NCBI GenBank assembly: GCA_018712425.1
Contig: DVHA01000215.1
Location: 1 to 9,737, forward strand
Direction: 5' to 3'
DNA: 9,737 bases
DNA from: Candidatus Faecivivens stercoravium
Lineage (GTDB): Bacteria; Bacillota; Clostridia; Oscillospirales; Ruminococcaceae
Shown: positions 1-5,045 of the stretch, in pieces
Position numbering within the stretch: position 1 is the stretch's first letter
How the letters are laid out: each line of letters begins with the position of its first letter
Position numbers and translations under genes: made by a program
Notes under the pieces: model-generated
The model's input: only the letters and a program-made list of their open reading frames with translations
What the model was told of the DNA's origin: nothing
The model's database searches: none

Positions 1-844
1 CTTCTTTCCGGTAGCAGAGCACCTCAAACGACACTTCCGTCTCCAGCTCGCTGAGGGCCGCCGCCCGGGCCTGTCCCTCGGCCGAGGTCTTGTAATAATA
101 GGGGGTCATTTTAAAGAGCGATTCGATCTCCCCGCCGTGCAGGCGGATTTTCCCTTCCACCGGCGTGCTCCCGGCAAAGGCGAACCCTTCGACCGGGTAG
201 TCCTGTACCTCGTTGAGGTAGGGGCGGTCGTAAACCGCCTCTTTCAGCTGCCAGAGGTGCCGCGCCCCCGGGATGACCTCCCACATCCAGCCGCCGGGCT
301 TCAGCACCCGCCAGAATTCCTCCCGGCAGAAGGGGGCGAACAGCGTCACCATCCCGTCGCAGCTTCCGTCCGCCAGCGGCAGGTGGAAGACGCTCGCCGC
401 CGCGAAAAGGGCCTTCTCCCCCTCCGCAAACCGCCTAGCGGCCTTTTCGGCGGCGAACTTGGAGATATCTACCCCCAGTACCGAGGCGTCAATACCGGCC
501 GCCTGTAAGCCGTCATAGAGGATCCGGGTGTAATACCCCTCGCCGCAGCCGGCGTCCAGCAGCCGCACTTCCCCTTCCGCTCCGGAAAAGGCCGCCGACA
601 CCTCCCGGGCCAGCTCGTCCGCCATCGGGCGGTAAAACCCCTTTTCGAGGAATTCCCGGCGGGCGTTCACCATCATCCGGTTGTCGCCGGGGAGTTTGGC
701 GTGTTTGCCGCCGGGGAGCAGGAGGTTTACATAGCCGCTCTTCGCCCGGTCAAAGCTGTGCCCTTTGGGGCAGGCAAAACTTCCCCCATTCCGGGAGAGC
801 GCTCCACCGCAGATCGGGCAGGTGAAGGTAAACGGATTTTTCAT
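1..844 (-). CDS. rlmA: RlmA-type 23S rRNA (guanine-N1)-methyltransferase, 3' end cut by window
   Basis: SAM-dependent methyltransferase expected to modify a guanine of helix 35 in 23S rRNA (G745 or G748, depending on subfamily) in the cytoplasm. My translation of the minus strand gives an N-terminal zinc ribbon (C9-x2-C12 and C25-x3-H29), followed by the family signature HSFDRAKSGYVNLL at residues 29-42. SAM motif I is DAGCGEGYY at 97-105. A conserved MTPYYYKT segment starts near residue 246, as in the C-terminal part of RlmA proteins. The window holds 281 codons without a stop; E. coli RlmA has 269 residues, so probably only a few residues are missing. The ATG at 844 has GGAGGA 6 nt upstream; an in-frame ATG at 850 is too close to that site. 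The gene begins 14 nt after the phosphodiesterase stop, so the two are probably cotranscribed. RlmA(I) versus RlmA(II)/TlrB type is not resolved. Confidence 0.88.
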   Translation of the reverse strand, partial: MKNPFTFTCPICGGALSRNGGSFACPKGHSFDRAKSGYVNLLLPGGKHAKLPGDNRMMVNARREFLEKGFYRPMADELAREVSAAFSGAEGEVRLLDAGCGEGYYTRILYDGLQAAGIDASVLGVDISKFAAEKAARRFAEGEKALFAAASVFHLPLADGSCDGMVTLFAPFCREEFWRVLKPGGWMWEVIPGARHLWQLKEAVYDRPYLNEVQDYPVEGFAFAGSTPVEGKIRLHGGEIESLFKMTPYYYKTSAEGQARAAALSELETEVSFEVLCYRKE

Positions 845-858
845 CTGCATTCCTCCGT

Positions 859-1350
859 TCACGGGTCCAGCTTGACCACATAGGGGAGGGTCCCCGACGG
901 GGTGATGTCGATGATGCCGTAGCTCCGGCGGCCGTCCCGGGGCTGGGCGGGGGAACCGGGGTTCATGACGTAGAGCCCTTCCTGGTAGCGGCAGCAGGAG
1001 ACATGGGTATGGCCGAACAGGGCGATCTTGCAGCCCGCCTCCCGGGCGGCCTGTTCCAGCAGGCCGGTCCCCGACCCGACCATCATCGTGTGCCCGTGGC
1101 AGAAGAAGATCTTCACGCCGCCCACTTCCACCGTGTCAACCGTTTTCAGCTTGGAGCCGAAGTCGCAGTTGCCCCGCACCTGCCGCACCGGCAGATTCGG
1201 GTAGAGGGCTTTCAGCTTTTTGACGTCCTCCTCCAGGTCGCCCAGGTGGATGAACAGGTCGGCGTTCTGCATATGCCGTTCGGCGATTTTGCGCAGCGAG
1301 AGAAAATCCTTATGGGTGTCGGAGATGACGACAATCCGGAAGGTATCCAT
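859..1350 (-). CDS. YfcE/MJ0936-family metallophosphodiesterase
   Basis: Small calcineurin-like phosphoesterase of 163 aa, a dimetal enzyme likely hydrolysing phosphodiester bonds in the cytoplasm; the physiological substrate is unknown. All metal-site motifs are visible: SDTH (D11, H13), GDLEED (D38), GNCD (N61), CHGH (H85) and GHTH (H114, H116). The length fits the single-domain YfcE/MJ0936 group (about 160-185 aa). I chose the ATG at 1350 because AAAGGA lies about 9 nt upstream. The upstream in-frame ATG at 1359 overlaps that ribosome site, and the longer reading to 1380 has no ribosome site. It is the first gene of an operon with rlmA and follows a strong promoter about 70 nt upstream. 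Functional coupling to the methyltransferase is not evident. Confidence 0.92.
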   Translation of the reverse strand: MDTFRIVVISDTHKDFLSLRKIAERHMQNADLFIHLGDLEEDVKKLKALYPNLPVRQVRGNCDFGSKLKTVDTVEVGGVKIFFCHGHTMMVGSGTGLLEQAAREAGCKIALFGHTHVSCCRYQEGLYVMNPGSPAQPRDGRRSYGIIDITPSGTLPYVVKLDP

Positions 1351-1396
1351 TTGAGGCATCCTTTCTAAAAATCCCGGCACCTCTTTTCAGTCCCGG

Positions 1397-1425
1397 GCAT
1401 ATTTTCATATTGTACAGCATAAGTA
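1397..1425 (+). promoter_or_regulatory. Possible sigma-E-like promoter for the three-gene cluster
   Basis: GCATATT (1397-1403), a 14-nt gap, then CATAAGTA (1418-1425). The first block matches the published sigma-E -35 consensus KMATATT fully; the second matches CATACAHT only in part (CATA plus one position). An alternative sigma-A reading is TTTTCA (1402-1407), 16 nt, TATAGA (1424-1429). Either way the site overlaps the -10 box of the divergent minus-strand promoter, so the two directions would compete. Weak evidence overall. Confidence 0.3.
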
Positions 1426-1450
1426 TAGACCATCGCGCCCGGTTCGTCAA
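1422..1450 (-). promoter_or_regulatory. Sigma-A promoter for the phosphodiesterase-rlmA operon
   Basis: Read on the minus strand: TTGACG (-35, 1445-1450), a 17-nt spacer, then TATACT (-10, 1422-1427). This is one mismatch per box from the consensus with optimal spacing. Transcription should start near 1415, giving a leader of about 65 nt before the ATG at 1350. Confidence 0.75.
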
Positions 1451-1478
1451 CGGCCGGGCCGTCACGGAGGGAAAATTT

Positions 1479-1757
1479 ATGGCGGGAATGAACCGAATGG
1501 GCAGCATGACCCCCCAGCCGCCGCTGGGGGAAACCGAGCGGAAGCTCCTCGAGGCGCTGGCGCGCCAGACCGGCGCCGATCCCCGCGTCCTGGAGGCGGG
1601 ATACCGCAGCGGCAATATCCAGGCGATTATCTCCGCCCTGCCGGCGGAGAAGCGGGGCGAGGCGATGGCGGCGGTCGGCGACCCCAAAAAGGTCGAGGCG
1701 GCTAAAAAGATGGCCCAGTCGGGCAATTTGGGCTCCCTTTTCGGGAAAGGAAAATAA
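1479..1757 (+). CDS. Small protein of unknown function (92 aa), first gene of three-gene cluster
   Basis: I cannot name this gene. The ATG at 1479 has GGAGG 8 nt upstream; an in-frame reading back to 1410 lacks a ribosome site, so the shorter start is preferred. The 92-aa product has a Met/Gly/Pro-rich start (1-16) and an apparently helical core: LLEALARQTGADPRVLEAG at 23-41, SGNIQAIISALPAEKRG at 44-60 and DPKKVEAAKKMA at 68-79. It ends in a basic GKGK tail. There is no signal peptide, TM segment or catalytic motif. The pattern of an 'LL..LA...G.dP..L' helix followed by a 'SGN...I...L' helix resembles small clostridial proteins I associate with neighbouring genes like the next one, but that is recollection, not proof. 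The gene is 24 nt upstream of the next, in an evident operon. Confidence 0.7.
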   Translation: MAGMNRMGSMTPQPPLGETERKLLEALARQTGADPRVLEAGYRSGNIQAIISALPAEKRGEAMAAVGDPKKVEAAKKMAQSGNLGSLFGKGK

Positions 1758-1781
1758 GGAATCAACAGGGAGGCGGGACGT

Positions 1782-2243
1782 ATGGCGGAAAACGGCGGAT
1801 TTGACCTTTCGGCAATCCTGCAAAACGAGGAGACGGTGCAGCAGCTGCGGCAGATGGCGGGGAGCATGGGCCTTTCCGACAAACTGGAAGAGGTCTTAAG
1901 CCAGCAGCAGACGTCGGGTGCTGCGTCTTCCGCCCCCCGGCAGGCCCCGTCCCCTCCCCCGTCCCCGCCCGAAACCGGCGGGCAGGGGAAAAACGGGGAA
2001 CCGCCGGGGCAGCTCCCCCTCTCCCCGCAGATGATCGCGGCGATCACCAAAATCGCCCAGGCGATGAACCAGGAGGGGCCGGAAACCCGCTTTCTCCAGA
2101 GCCTCGGGCCCCTTTTAAAGCCGGAACGGCGGCCGAAGGTGGATGAGGCGGTCCAGATCCTGCGGATGGTGCAGGCGTTCCAGTCGGTGGAAGGGGCTGG
2201 CGGGCTGGGGGCGCTGCTGGGCGGCTTCACCGGGCATCACTGA
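1782..2243 (+). CDS. Conserved-looking hypothetical protein with Pro-rich linker (153 aa)
   Basis: Function not recognised. The ATG at 1782 has GGGAGG 7 nt upstream. The 153-aa product has three parts: an amphipathic N-terminal region (about 1-42, including ETVQQLRQMAGSMG), a Pro/Ser/Gly linker (about 46-80, with PSPPPSPP), and a helical C-terminal region. That region holds FLQSLGPLLKPERRPKVDEA at 104-123 and then VQILRMVQAF, before a Gly/Leu tail. The 'FL..L.P.L..ERR.KVD.A..ILR' pattern recalls small conserved proteins of spore-forming Clostridia found beside other short hypothetical genes; I offer that as an inference only. No signal peptide or TM helix is seen, so it is probably cytoplasmic or peripheral. 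The stop lies 14 nt before the GTG of the third gene, whose ribosome site begins just after this stop. Confidence 0.75.
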   Translation: MAENGGFDLSAILQNEETVQQLRQMAGSMGLSDKLEEVLSQQQTSGAASSAPRQAPSPPPSPPETGGQGKNGEPPGQLPLSPQMIAAITKIAQAMNQEGPETRFLQSLGPLLKPERRPKVDEAVQILRMVQAFQSVEGAGGLGALLGGFTGHH

Positions 2244-2257
2244 AAGGGGGAAAGCCT

Positions 2258-2674
2258 GTGCCGAACTACAACTATACCCCCGAACAGCTGCGGCAGATGC
2301 AGTAGGAGGCGGCCGCCCGCGTCCGGGAGATGCAGCGCCGCGCCCGGGCCCGCCTGGAGGGCATATCGGAACCTGTCCGGGAACACCGCCCGGAAACCGG
2401 ACATCCTGCCGGGCAGCCGGTACATACCCCGGGGGACATCCCCCGCCTCTCCCCGCCTGTCCCGCCTCCCCGCGGGAATCACGCCCAGGCGCCTTCCGGC
2501 GGATTGGGGAACATCCTCGGCCAGCTGGGGATGCCCGGCGGGATGGGGGAGCTGCTGGGCGGGCAGGGGGACAGCGACCGGACGATGCTGATGATGCTCC
2601 TGATGCTGCTCAGCACCCAGGGGAACTGCTCCCCCGGGTTGATCGCCGCCCTCTTCTGGCTGATGATGGGGTAG
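2258..2674 (+). pseudogene. Third cluster gene, broken by an in-frame TAG at codon 16
   Basis: A reading frame of 138 codons starts at GTG 2258, with AGGGGG 7 nt upstream, and ends at TAG 2672-2674. Codon 16 (2303-2305) is TAG, between MQ and EAAARVREMQRRARARLEG. The frame stays open for 122 codons after it, and the helix-forming Gln/Glu/Arg pattern continues across it, so this looks like a single nonsense change (CAG, AAG or GAG to TAG). The rest has a Pro-rich middle, a Gly/Leu/Met-rich segment near residues 82-103, and a hydrophobic C-terminus (110-137, MLMMLLMLL then LIAALFWLMM). That end could be one or two membrane helices. The ATG at 2330 has no well-placed ribosome site, so clean internal restart is doubtful. 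A readthrough product or a sequencing error cannot be excluded. Function unknown. Confidence 0.6.
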
Positions 2675-2720
2675 CGGGTTCCAGAATCTTTTGCAATGGT
2701 TAACGGGTACAGCCGCAGAT

Positions 2721-2760
2721 GGCAGCCGGGGGGATTCCTCCGGCTGCCGTAGTTTGTTTT
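2721..2760 (+). terminator. Intrinsic terminator after the three-gene cluster
   Basis: GGCAGCCGG (2721-2729) pairs with CCGGCTGCC (2740-2748) around a short loop, followed by GTAGTTTGTTTT. It lies 47 nt after the third gene's stop and 8 nt before repeat copy A. Confidence 0.85.
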
Positions 2761-2767
2761 AAGCACA

Positions 2768-2962
2768 TTTTGTGTGCTGCGCACGCTTCGTTACAGGTGA
2801 AGCAGCTGTGGACAGCTTCGGAAGTACGGGAAGTGACCGCCTGGGAAAGGGCTCTGCCCTCTCCACTCCCGCCAGCCCTTTAAAAAGGGCTGGACCCTAA
2901 ACTTCTGATCTTCGCACGTTTCTTCGTGACTTCCACGCCAGCGCCGGATTTGGCGTTTCGGC
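2768..2962 (+). repeat. Dispersed 195-bp structured repeat, copy A (direct)
   Basis: One of three near-identical intergenic copies in this window (others at 4772-4967 inverted and 8289-8482 direct). It runs from TTTTGTGTGCTGCGC to about GGCGTTTCGGC. Blocks shared by all copies include CAGCTGTGGACAGCTTCG, GGGAAAGGGCTCTGCCCTC, TCCACTCCCGC, ACCCTAAACTT and CCACGCCAGCGCCG. Internal hairpins: AGCTG/CAGCT, AGGGC/GCCCT, and a 10-bp stem CCAGCCCTTT (2872-2881) with AAAGGGCTGG (2884-2893). No ORF is shared by the copies, and no clear terminal inverted repeat or target duplication is seen. It could be a MITE-like element, a REP-like extragenic repeat, or a structured RNA family. The rest of 2963-3027 holds nothing I recognise. 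Confidence 0.93.
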
Positions 2963-3027
2963 AATTCGGTCTTTCAAAAGGCTGTGGCGGCCGGGGAAAG
3001 TTCCCGACAGCTGCCGTTTTGCATATT

Positions 3028-3054
3028 TTAGCACTTTTCTTTTTTGAGTGCTAA
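3028..3054 (+). promoter_or_regulatory. CIRCE operator (HrcA-binding site)
   Basis: TTAGCACTT (3028-3036), a 9-nt spacer, then GAGTGCTAA (3046-3054). The known CIRCE consensus is TTAGCACTC-N9-GAGTGCTAA, so this matches 17 of 18 arm positions with exact spacing. It ends 7 nt before the -35 box of the next promoter. CIRCE is the binding site of the heat-shock repressor HrcA and normally controls groESL or dnaK operons; neither is present here. Confidence 0.88.
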
Positions 3055-3061
3055 TTTCCCC

Positions 3062-3090
3062 TTGACAAGCTTTCCGGAATGTGGTAGGAT
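3062..3090 (+). promoter_or_regulatory. Sigma-A promoter downstream of CIRCE, driving the acetyltransferase gene
   Basis: A perfect TTGACA (3062-3067), a 17-nt spacer and TAGGAT (3085-3090) with TGG directly upstream as an extended -10. Predicted start is near 3097, giving a leader of about 125 nt before the ATG at 3221. HrcA bound at 3028-3054 would lie immediately upstream of this promoter. Confidence 0.78.
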
Positions 3091-3138
3091 AAAACATAGT
3101 GGAAAACTATGAAAAAAGGCTCGAAGGAGGCGGCTGCC

Positions 3139-3180
3139 ATGATGAAAAGCCGTACTGCCTGTTTACCGGGGCGGCGTTAG
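3139..3180 (+). CDS. Possible 13-aa leader peptide ORF
   Basis: ATG at 3139 (a second ATG follows at once) has GGAGG 8 nt upstream, a better-spaced ribosome site than many genes here. It reads MMKSRTACLPGRR and stops at TAG 3178-3180. An in-frame ATG at 3109 would make it 23 aa. The stop falls in the loop of a GC-rich hairpin (3168-3190) just before the acetyltransferase ribosome site. It could be a regulatory leader, a decayed gene start, or chance. Confidence 0.3.
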   Translation: MMKSRTACLPGRR

Positions 3181-3190
3181 AGTGCGCCCC
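3168..3190 (+). promoter_or_regulatory. GC-rich hairpin in the acetyltransferase leader
   Basis: GGGGCG (3168-3173) pairs with CGCCCC (3185-3190) around an 11-nt loop that contains the end of the candidate leader peptide. It is followed by CTGCAAAAAAATTC, which has no U-run on this strand, so it is not an intrinsic terminator. It lies about 20 nt before the AGGAAGG ribosome site. Confidence 0.35.
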
Positions 3191-3220
3191 CTGCAAAAAA
3201 ATTCAGAAAGGAAGGATATC

Positions 3221-3784
3221 ATGCTGCAATGGCGGGAACTGCGCGCGGACGAACGGGAAAGCTGGTACAGGGATAAGCTGCGGCGGGACTTCCCCGCCGA
3301 CGAGCTGAAACCCCGCGCCATGATCGAGAAACTGATCGGGCAGGGCCGCTACCACTGCTATGGCTTTTTCGATGAAGCCGGCCATCCGGCCGCCTATGCT
3401 TATACGATGGAATGTGAGGAATACGTCCTTCTGGACTATCTGGCGGTCGAGCCGGACGCCCGCGGCCAGGGGATCGGCTCCCAGGTGCTGCCCCTTTTGG
3501 GGGAGATTATCGGGGACCGGACGATGCTGATCGAGGCGGAGAACCCCGCCTGCGCCCGGAGCCTTCCCGATCGGGACACCCGGCAGGCCCGCATCCGGTT
3601 TTACCAGAAGGGCGGGATGCGCCTTTCGGGGGTGCTGGAAGACGCCTTCGGGGTCGAGTACCGGATTTTGACCGGCGGCCGGGAATGCACCGACGAGGAG
3701 GTTGCCGGGGCGATGATGGATATCTATTACGCGATGGTCCCGGAGGAGATCGTCCGCCGGGAGGTCAAAACCTGGATCCCCTGA
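3221..3784 (+). CDS. GNAT-family N-acetyltransferase (187 aa)
   Basis: Cytoplasmic acetyl-CoA-dependent acetyltransferase of unknown substrate. The fold's signature is visible: a LDYLAVEPDARGQGIGSQVL stretch at about residues 71-90, with the acetyl-CoA pyrophosphate-binding loop RGQGIG at 81-86. Downstream, the IRFYQKGGMRLSGV segment matches the 'FYxkxGF' region of GNAT enzymes. The ATG at 3221 has AGGAAGG 5 nt upstream; the reading back to GTG 3182 has no ribosome site and overlaps the leader hairpin. It is the first full gene after the CIRCE and promoter elements, so it is likely heat-shock- or stress-controlled through HrcA. I see no terminator between it and the response regulator 197 nt downstream, so its transcript may continue into that gene. 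Confidence 0.85.
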   Translation: MLQWRELRADERESWYRDKLRRDFPADELKPRAMIEKLIGQGRYHCYGFFDEAGHPAAYAYTMECEEYVLLDYLAVEPDARGQGIGSQVLPLLGEIIGDRTMLIEAENPACARSLPDRDTRQARIRFYQKGGMRLSGVLEDAFGVEYRILTGGRECTDEEVAGAMMDIYYAMVPEEIVRREVKTWIP

Positions 3785-3801
3785 TGGCTGGAAAAGGCGG
3801 A

Positions 3802-3875
3802 AAATGTGAAAAAATTGCGCATTGGCGCGGGTATGGGAATCAATTCCAAAGAAGTTTTCTATAAATTTCACATTT
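3802..3875 (+). promoter_or_regulatory. Inverted repeat upstream of the response-regulator promoter
   Basis: AAATGTGAAA (3802-3811) and its exact complement TTTCACATTT (3866-3875) are 54 nt apart. A second small palindrome, GGAAT-CA-ATTCC, lies between them at 3836-3847. The right arm ends 4 nt before the presumed -35 region. It could be an operator pair for looping or autoregulation, but AT-rich sequence makes chance matches more likely. Confidence 0.35.
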
Positions 3876-3879
3876 CGGC

Positions 3880-3908
3880 TATCTTTTCAAAAATGAACAT
3901 GATATAAT
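3880..3908 (+). promoter_or_regulatory. Extended -10 promoter for the response regulator
   Basis: A perfect TATAAT (3903-3908) preceded by TGA, giving an extended -10. The -35 at the standard 17-nt spacing is TATCTT (3880-3885), a poor match, as is usual for extended -10 promoters. The leader to the ATG at 3982 is about 67 nt. Confidence 0.7.
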
Positions 3909-3981
3909 GAAAATACCAATTAACAAACCGGGCCGGCGAGCCGGCTGGGCATATAGATTCTGACAAAAGAAAGGAAGTTTG

Positions 3982-4686
3982 ATGACTATGGCACTGGGAA
4001 AAATCCTTGTCACCGATGACGATAAGAATATCTGCGAACTGCTCCGCCTCTACCTCGAAAAGGAGGGCTACAGCGTCATCCTCGCCCACGACGGCGAAGA
4101 AGCGCTCCTCAAATTTGAAACCCTCCACCCCGACCTGATCCTCCTGGACATCATGCTCCCCGGCCTCGACGGCTGGCAGGTCTGCCGGGAGGTCCGGAAG
4201 AAGAGCCAGGTGCCGATCATCATGCTGACGGCGAAGGGCGAAACCTTCGATAAGGTCCTGGGGCTGGAACTGGGGGCCGACGACTATGTCGTCAAGCCCT
4301 TCGACACCAAGGAGATCGTCGCCCGCATCAAGGCGGTGCTCCGGCGCGTCGGCCAGAACAACCAGGCCTCCGACATCAAGGAGGTCCGCTACGACAAGCT
4401 GGTGGTCAACATGACCCGCTACGAGCTCAAAGTCGACGGCAAGGTCATCGATACCCCGCCCAAAGAGCTGGAGCTGCTCTTCCACCTCGCTTCCAACCCC
4501 AACCGGGTTTACACCCGCGACCAGCTGCTGGACGAGGTCTGGGGCTTTGAGTACTACGGCGACTCCCGGACGATCGACGTCCATGTCAAACGGCTGCGGG
4601 AGAAGCTGGAAGGCGTTTCGGACAAGTGGTCCTTAAAGACCGTCTGGGGCGTCGGCTATAAATTCGAGGTCGTCGACCTGCTGTAA
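3982..4686 (+). CDS. OmpR/PhoB-family response regulator (234 aa)
   Basis: Two-component transcription factor. The receiver domain (about 7-120) carries the acidic pair D13/D14, phospho-acceptor D56 in LLDIMLPGLDGW, T83 in IIMLTAKG, and K105 in DDYVVKPFD. All phosphorylation residues are intact. The C-terminal winged helix (about 135-232) has PPKELELLFHLASNPNRVYT, LLDEVWGFEYYGDSRTIDVH and a VWGVGYKF end, typical of PhoB/WalR/CssR-like DNA binders that recognise direct repeats. The ATG at 3982 has AGGA 6 nt upstream; ATG 3988 is the alternative. The cognate kinase is probably the gene at 5043, although a terminator and a repeat lie between them. Exact orthology (WalR, CssR, ResD-like) cannot be settled here. 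Confidence 0.95.
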   Translation: MTMALGKILVTDDDKNICELLRLYLEKEGYSVILAHDGEEALLKFETLHPDLILLDIMLPGLDGWQVCREVRKKSQVPIIMLTAKGETFDKVLGLELGADDYVVKPFDTKEIVARIKAVLRRVGQNNQASDIKEVRYDKLVVNMTRYELKVDGKVIDTPPKELELLFHLASNPNRVYTRDQLLDEVWGFEYYGDSRTIDVHVKRLREKLEGVSDKWSLKTVWGVGYKFEVVDLL

Positions 4687-4697
4687 AGGCTAACTTT

Positions 4698-4735
4698 GGC
4701 CCGCCTGTGCATTTCCGGGCGGGCCTGTTGTTTTT
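4698..4735 (+). terminator. Intrinsic terminator after the response regulator
   Basis: GGCCCGCC (4698-4705) pairs with GGCGGGCC (4718-4725), followed by TGTTGTTTTT. It is 11 nt after the stop codon, so most transcripts should end before the kinase gene. Confidence 0.88.
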
Positions 4736-4771
4736 ATACTGACTATACAGCAGCTGCCAAAAAATGATTTA

Positions 4772-4967
4772 CCGAAACACAAAATTCGGCGCTGGCGTGG
4801 CAATTACGAAGAAACGGGCGAAGATCAAAAGTTTAGGGTCAAGCCCTTTTTAAAGGGCTTGCGGGAGTGGAGAGGGCAGAGCCCTTTCCCAGGCTCTTAC
4901 TTTCCGTACTTTCGAAGCTGTCCACAGCTTCGGCGCCTGTAACGAAGTGTGCGCAGCACTCAAAAAA
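4772..4967 (-). repeat. Dispersed 195-bp structured repeat, copy B (inverted)
   Basis: Reverse-complement copy of the element at 2768 and 8289. In this copy the first hairpin is perfect: CGAAGCTG-TCCA-CAGCTTCG on the plus strand, at about 4913-4932. The long stem is CAAGCCCTTT/AAAGGGCTTG (4840-4861). It fills most of the gap between the response-regulator terminator and the kinase, so kinase transcription must either pass through it or start after it. Its end contributes a GTG (4947) in frame with the kinase. In 4968-5042 I see only a perfect 7-bp inverted repeat, GCCTGAA-AG-TTCAGGC (4996-5011), and the kinase ribosome site. Confidence 0.93.
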
Positions 4968-5028
4968 TACTCCCAAAATACTATCGGCAGATTGTGCCTG
5001 AAAGTTCAGGCAGCCTTCTTTTGCCTCT

Positions 5029-5045
5029 GGAGGTGTCCTCCCTTG
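5029..5045 (+). promoter_or_regulatory. Ribosome site and TTG start of the kinase, with a ribosome-site hairpin
   Basis: GGAGG (5029-5033) lies 9 nt before TTG (5043-5045) and fixes the start of the kinase. The same GGAGG is complementary to CCTCC (5037-5041) across a 3-nt loop, so a small GC-rich hairpin could cover the ribosome site and lower translation. Confidence 0.6.

Noticed and set aside
1310..2230. Long minus-strand frame of 306 codons over the unknown gene cluster
   Set aside because: It is antisense to two genes with good ribosome sites, has a Pro/Ser/Arg-rich composition typical of GC-rich shadow frames, and overlaps the phosphodiesterase start and its promoter.
2303..2305. TAG as a pyrrolysine or reassigned codon
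   Set aside because: The same frame ends with TAG, the product is not a methylamine methyltransferase, and no other gene in the window carries an internal TAG.
2768..2962. Repeat as a CRISPR unit or an insertion sequence
   Set aside because: The copies are 195 bp, widely separated and in mixed orientation, with no spacer pattern. They encode no transposase and lack clear terminal inverted repeats.
2897..3097. Minus-strand frame of 66 codons covering the CIRCE site and the end of repeat A
   Set aside because: It crosses a repeat boundary, an operator and a promoter; no homologous frame exists in repeat copies B and C.
3868..4584. Minus-strand frame of 238 codons opposite the response regulator
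   Set aside because: It is the complement of a clear receiver and winged-helix gene; its Val/Asp/Leu-rich composition reflects the codon bias of the sense gene.
4913..4932. TGTGGACA/TGTCCACA in the repeats as DnaA boxes, suggesting an origin
   Set aside because: The match to TTATCCACA is only partial, occurs once per copy inside a hairpin, and there is no AT-rich unwinding region or dnaA/dnaN gene nearby.
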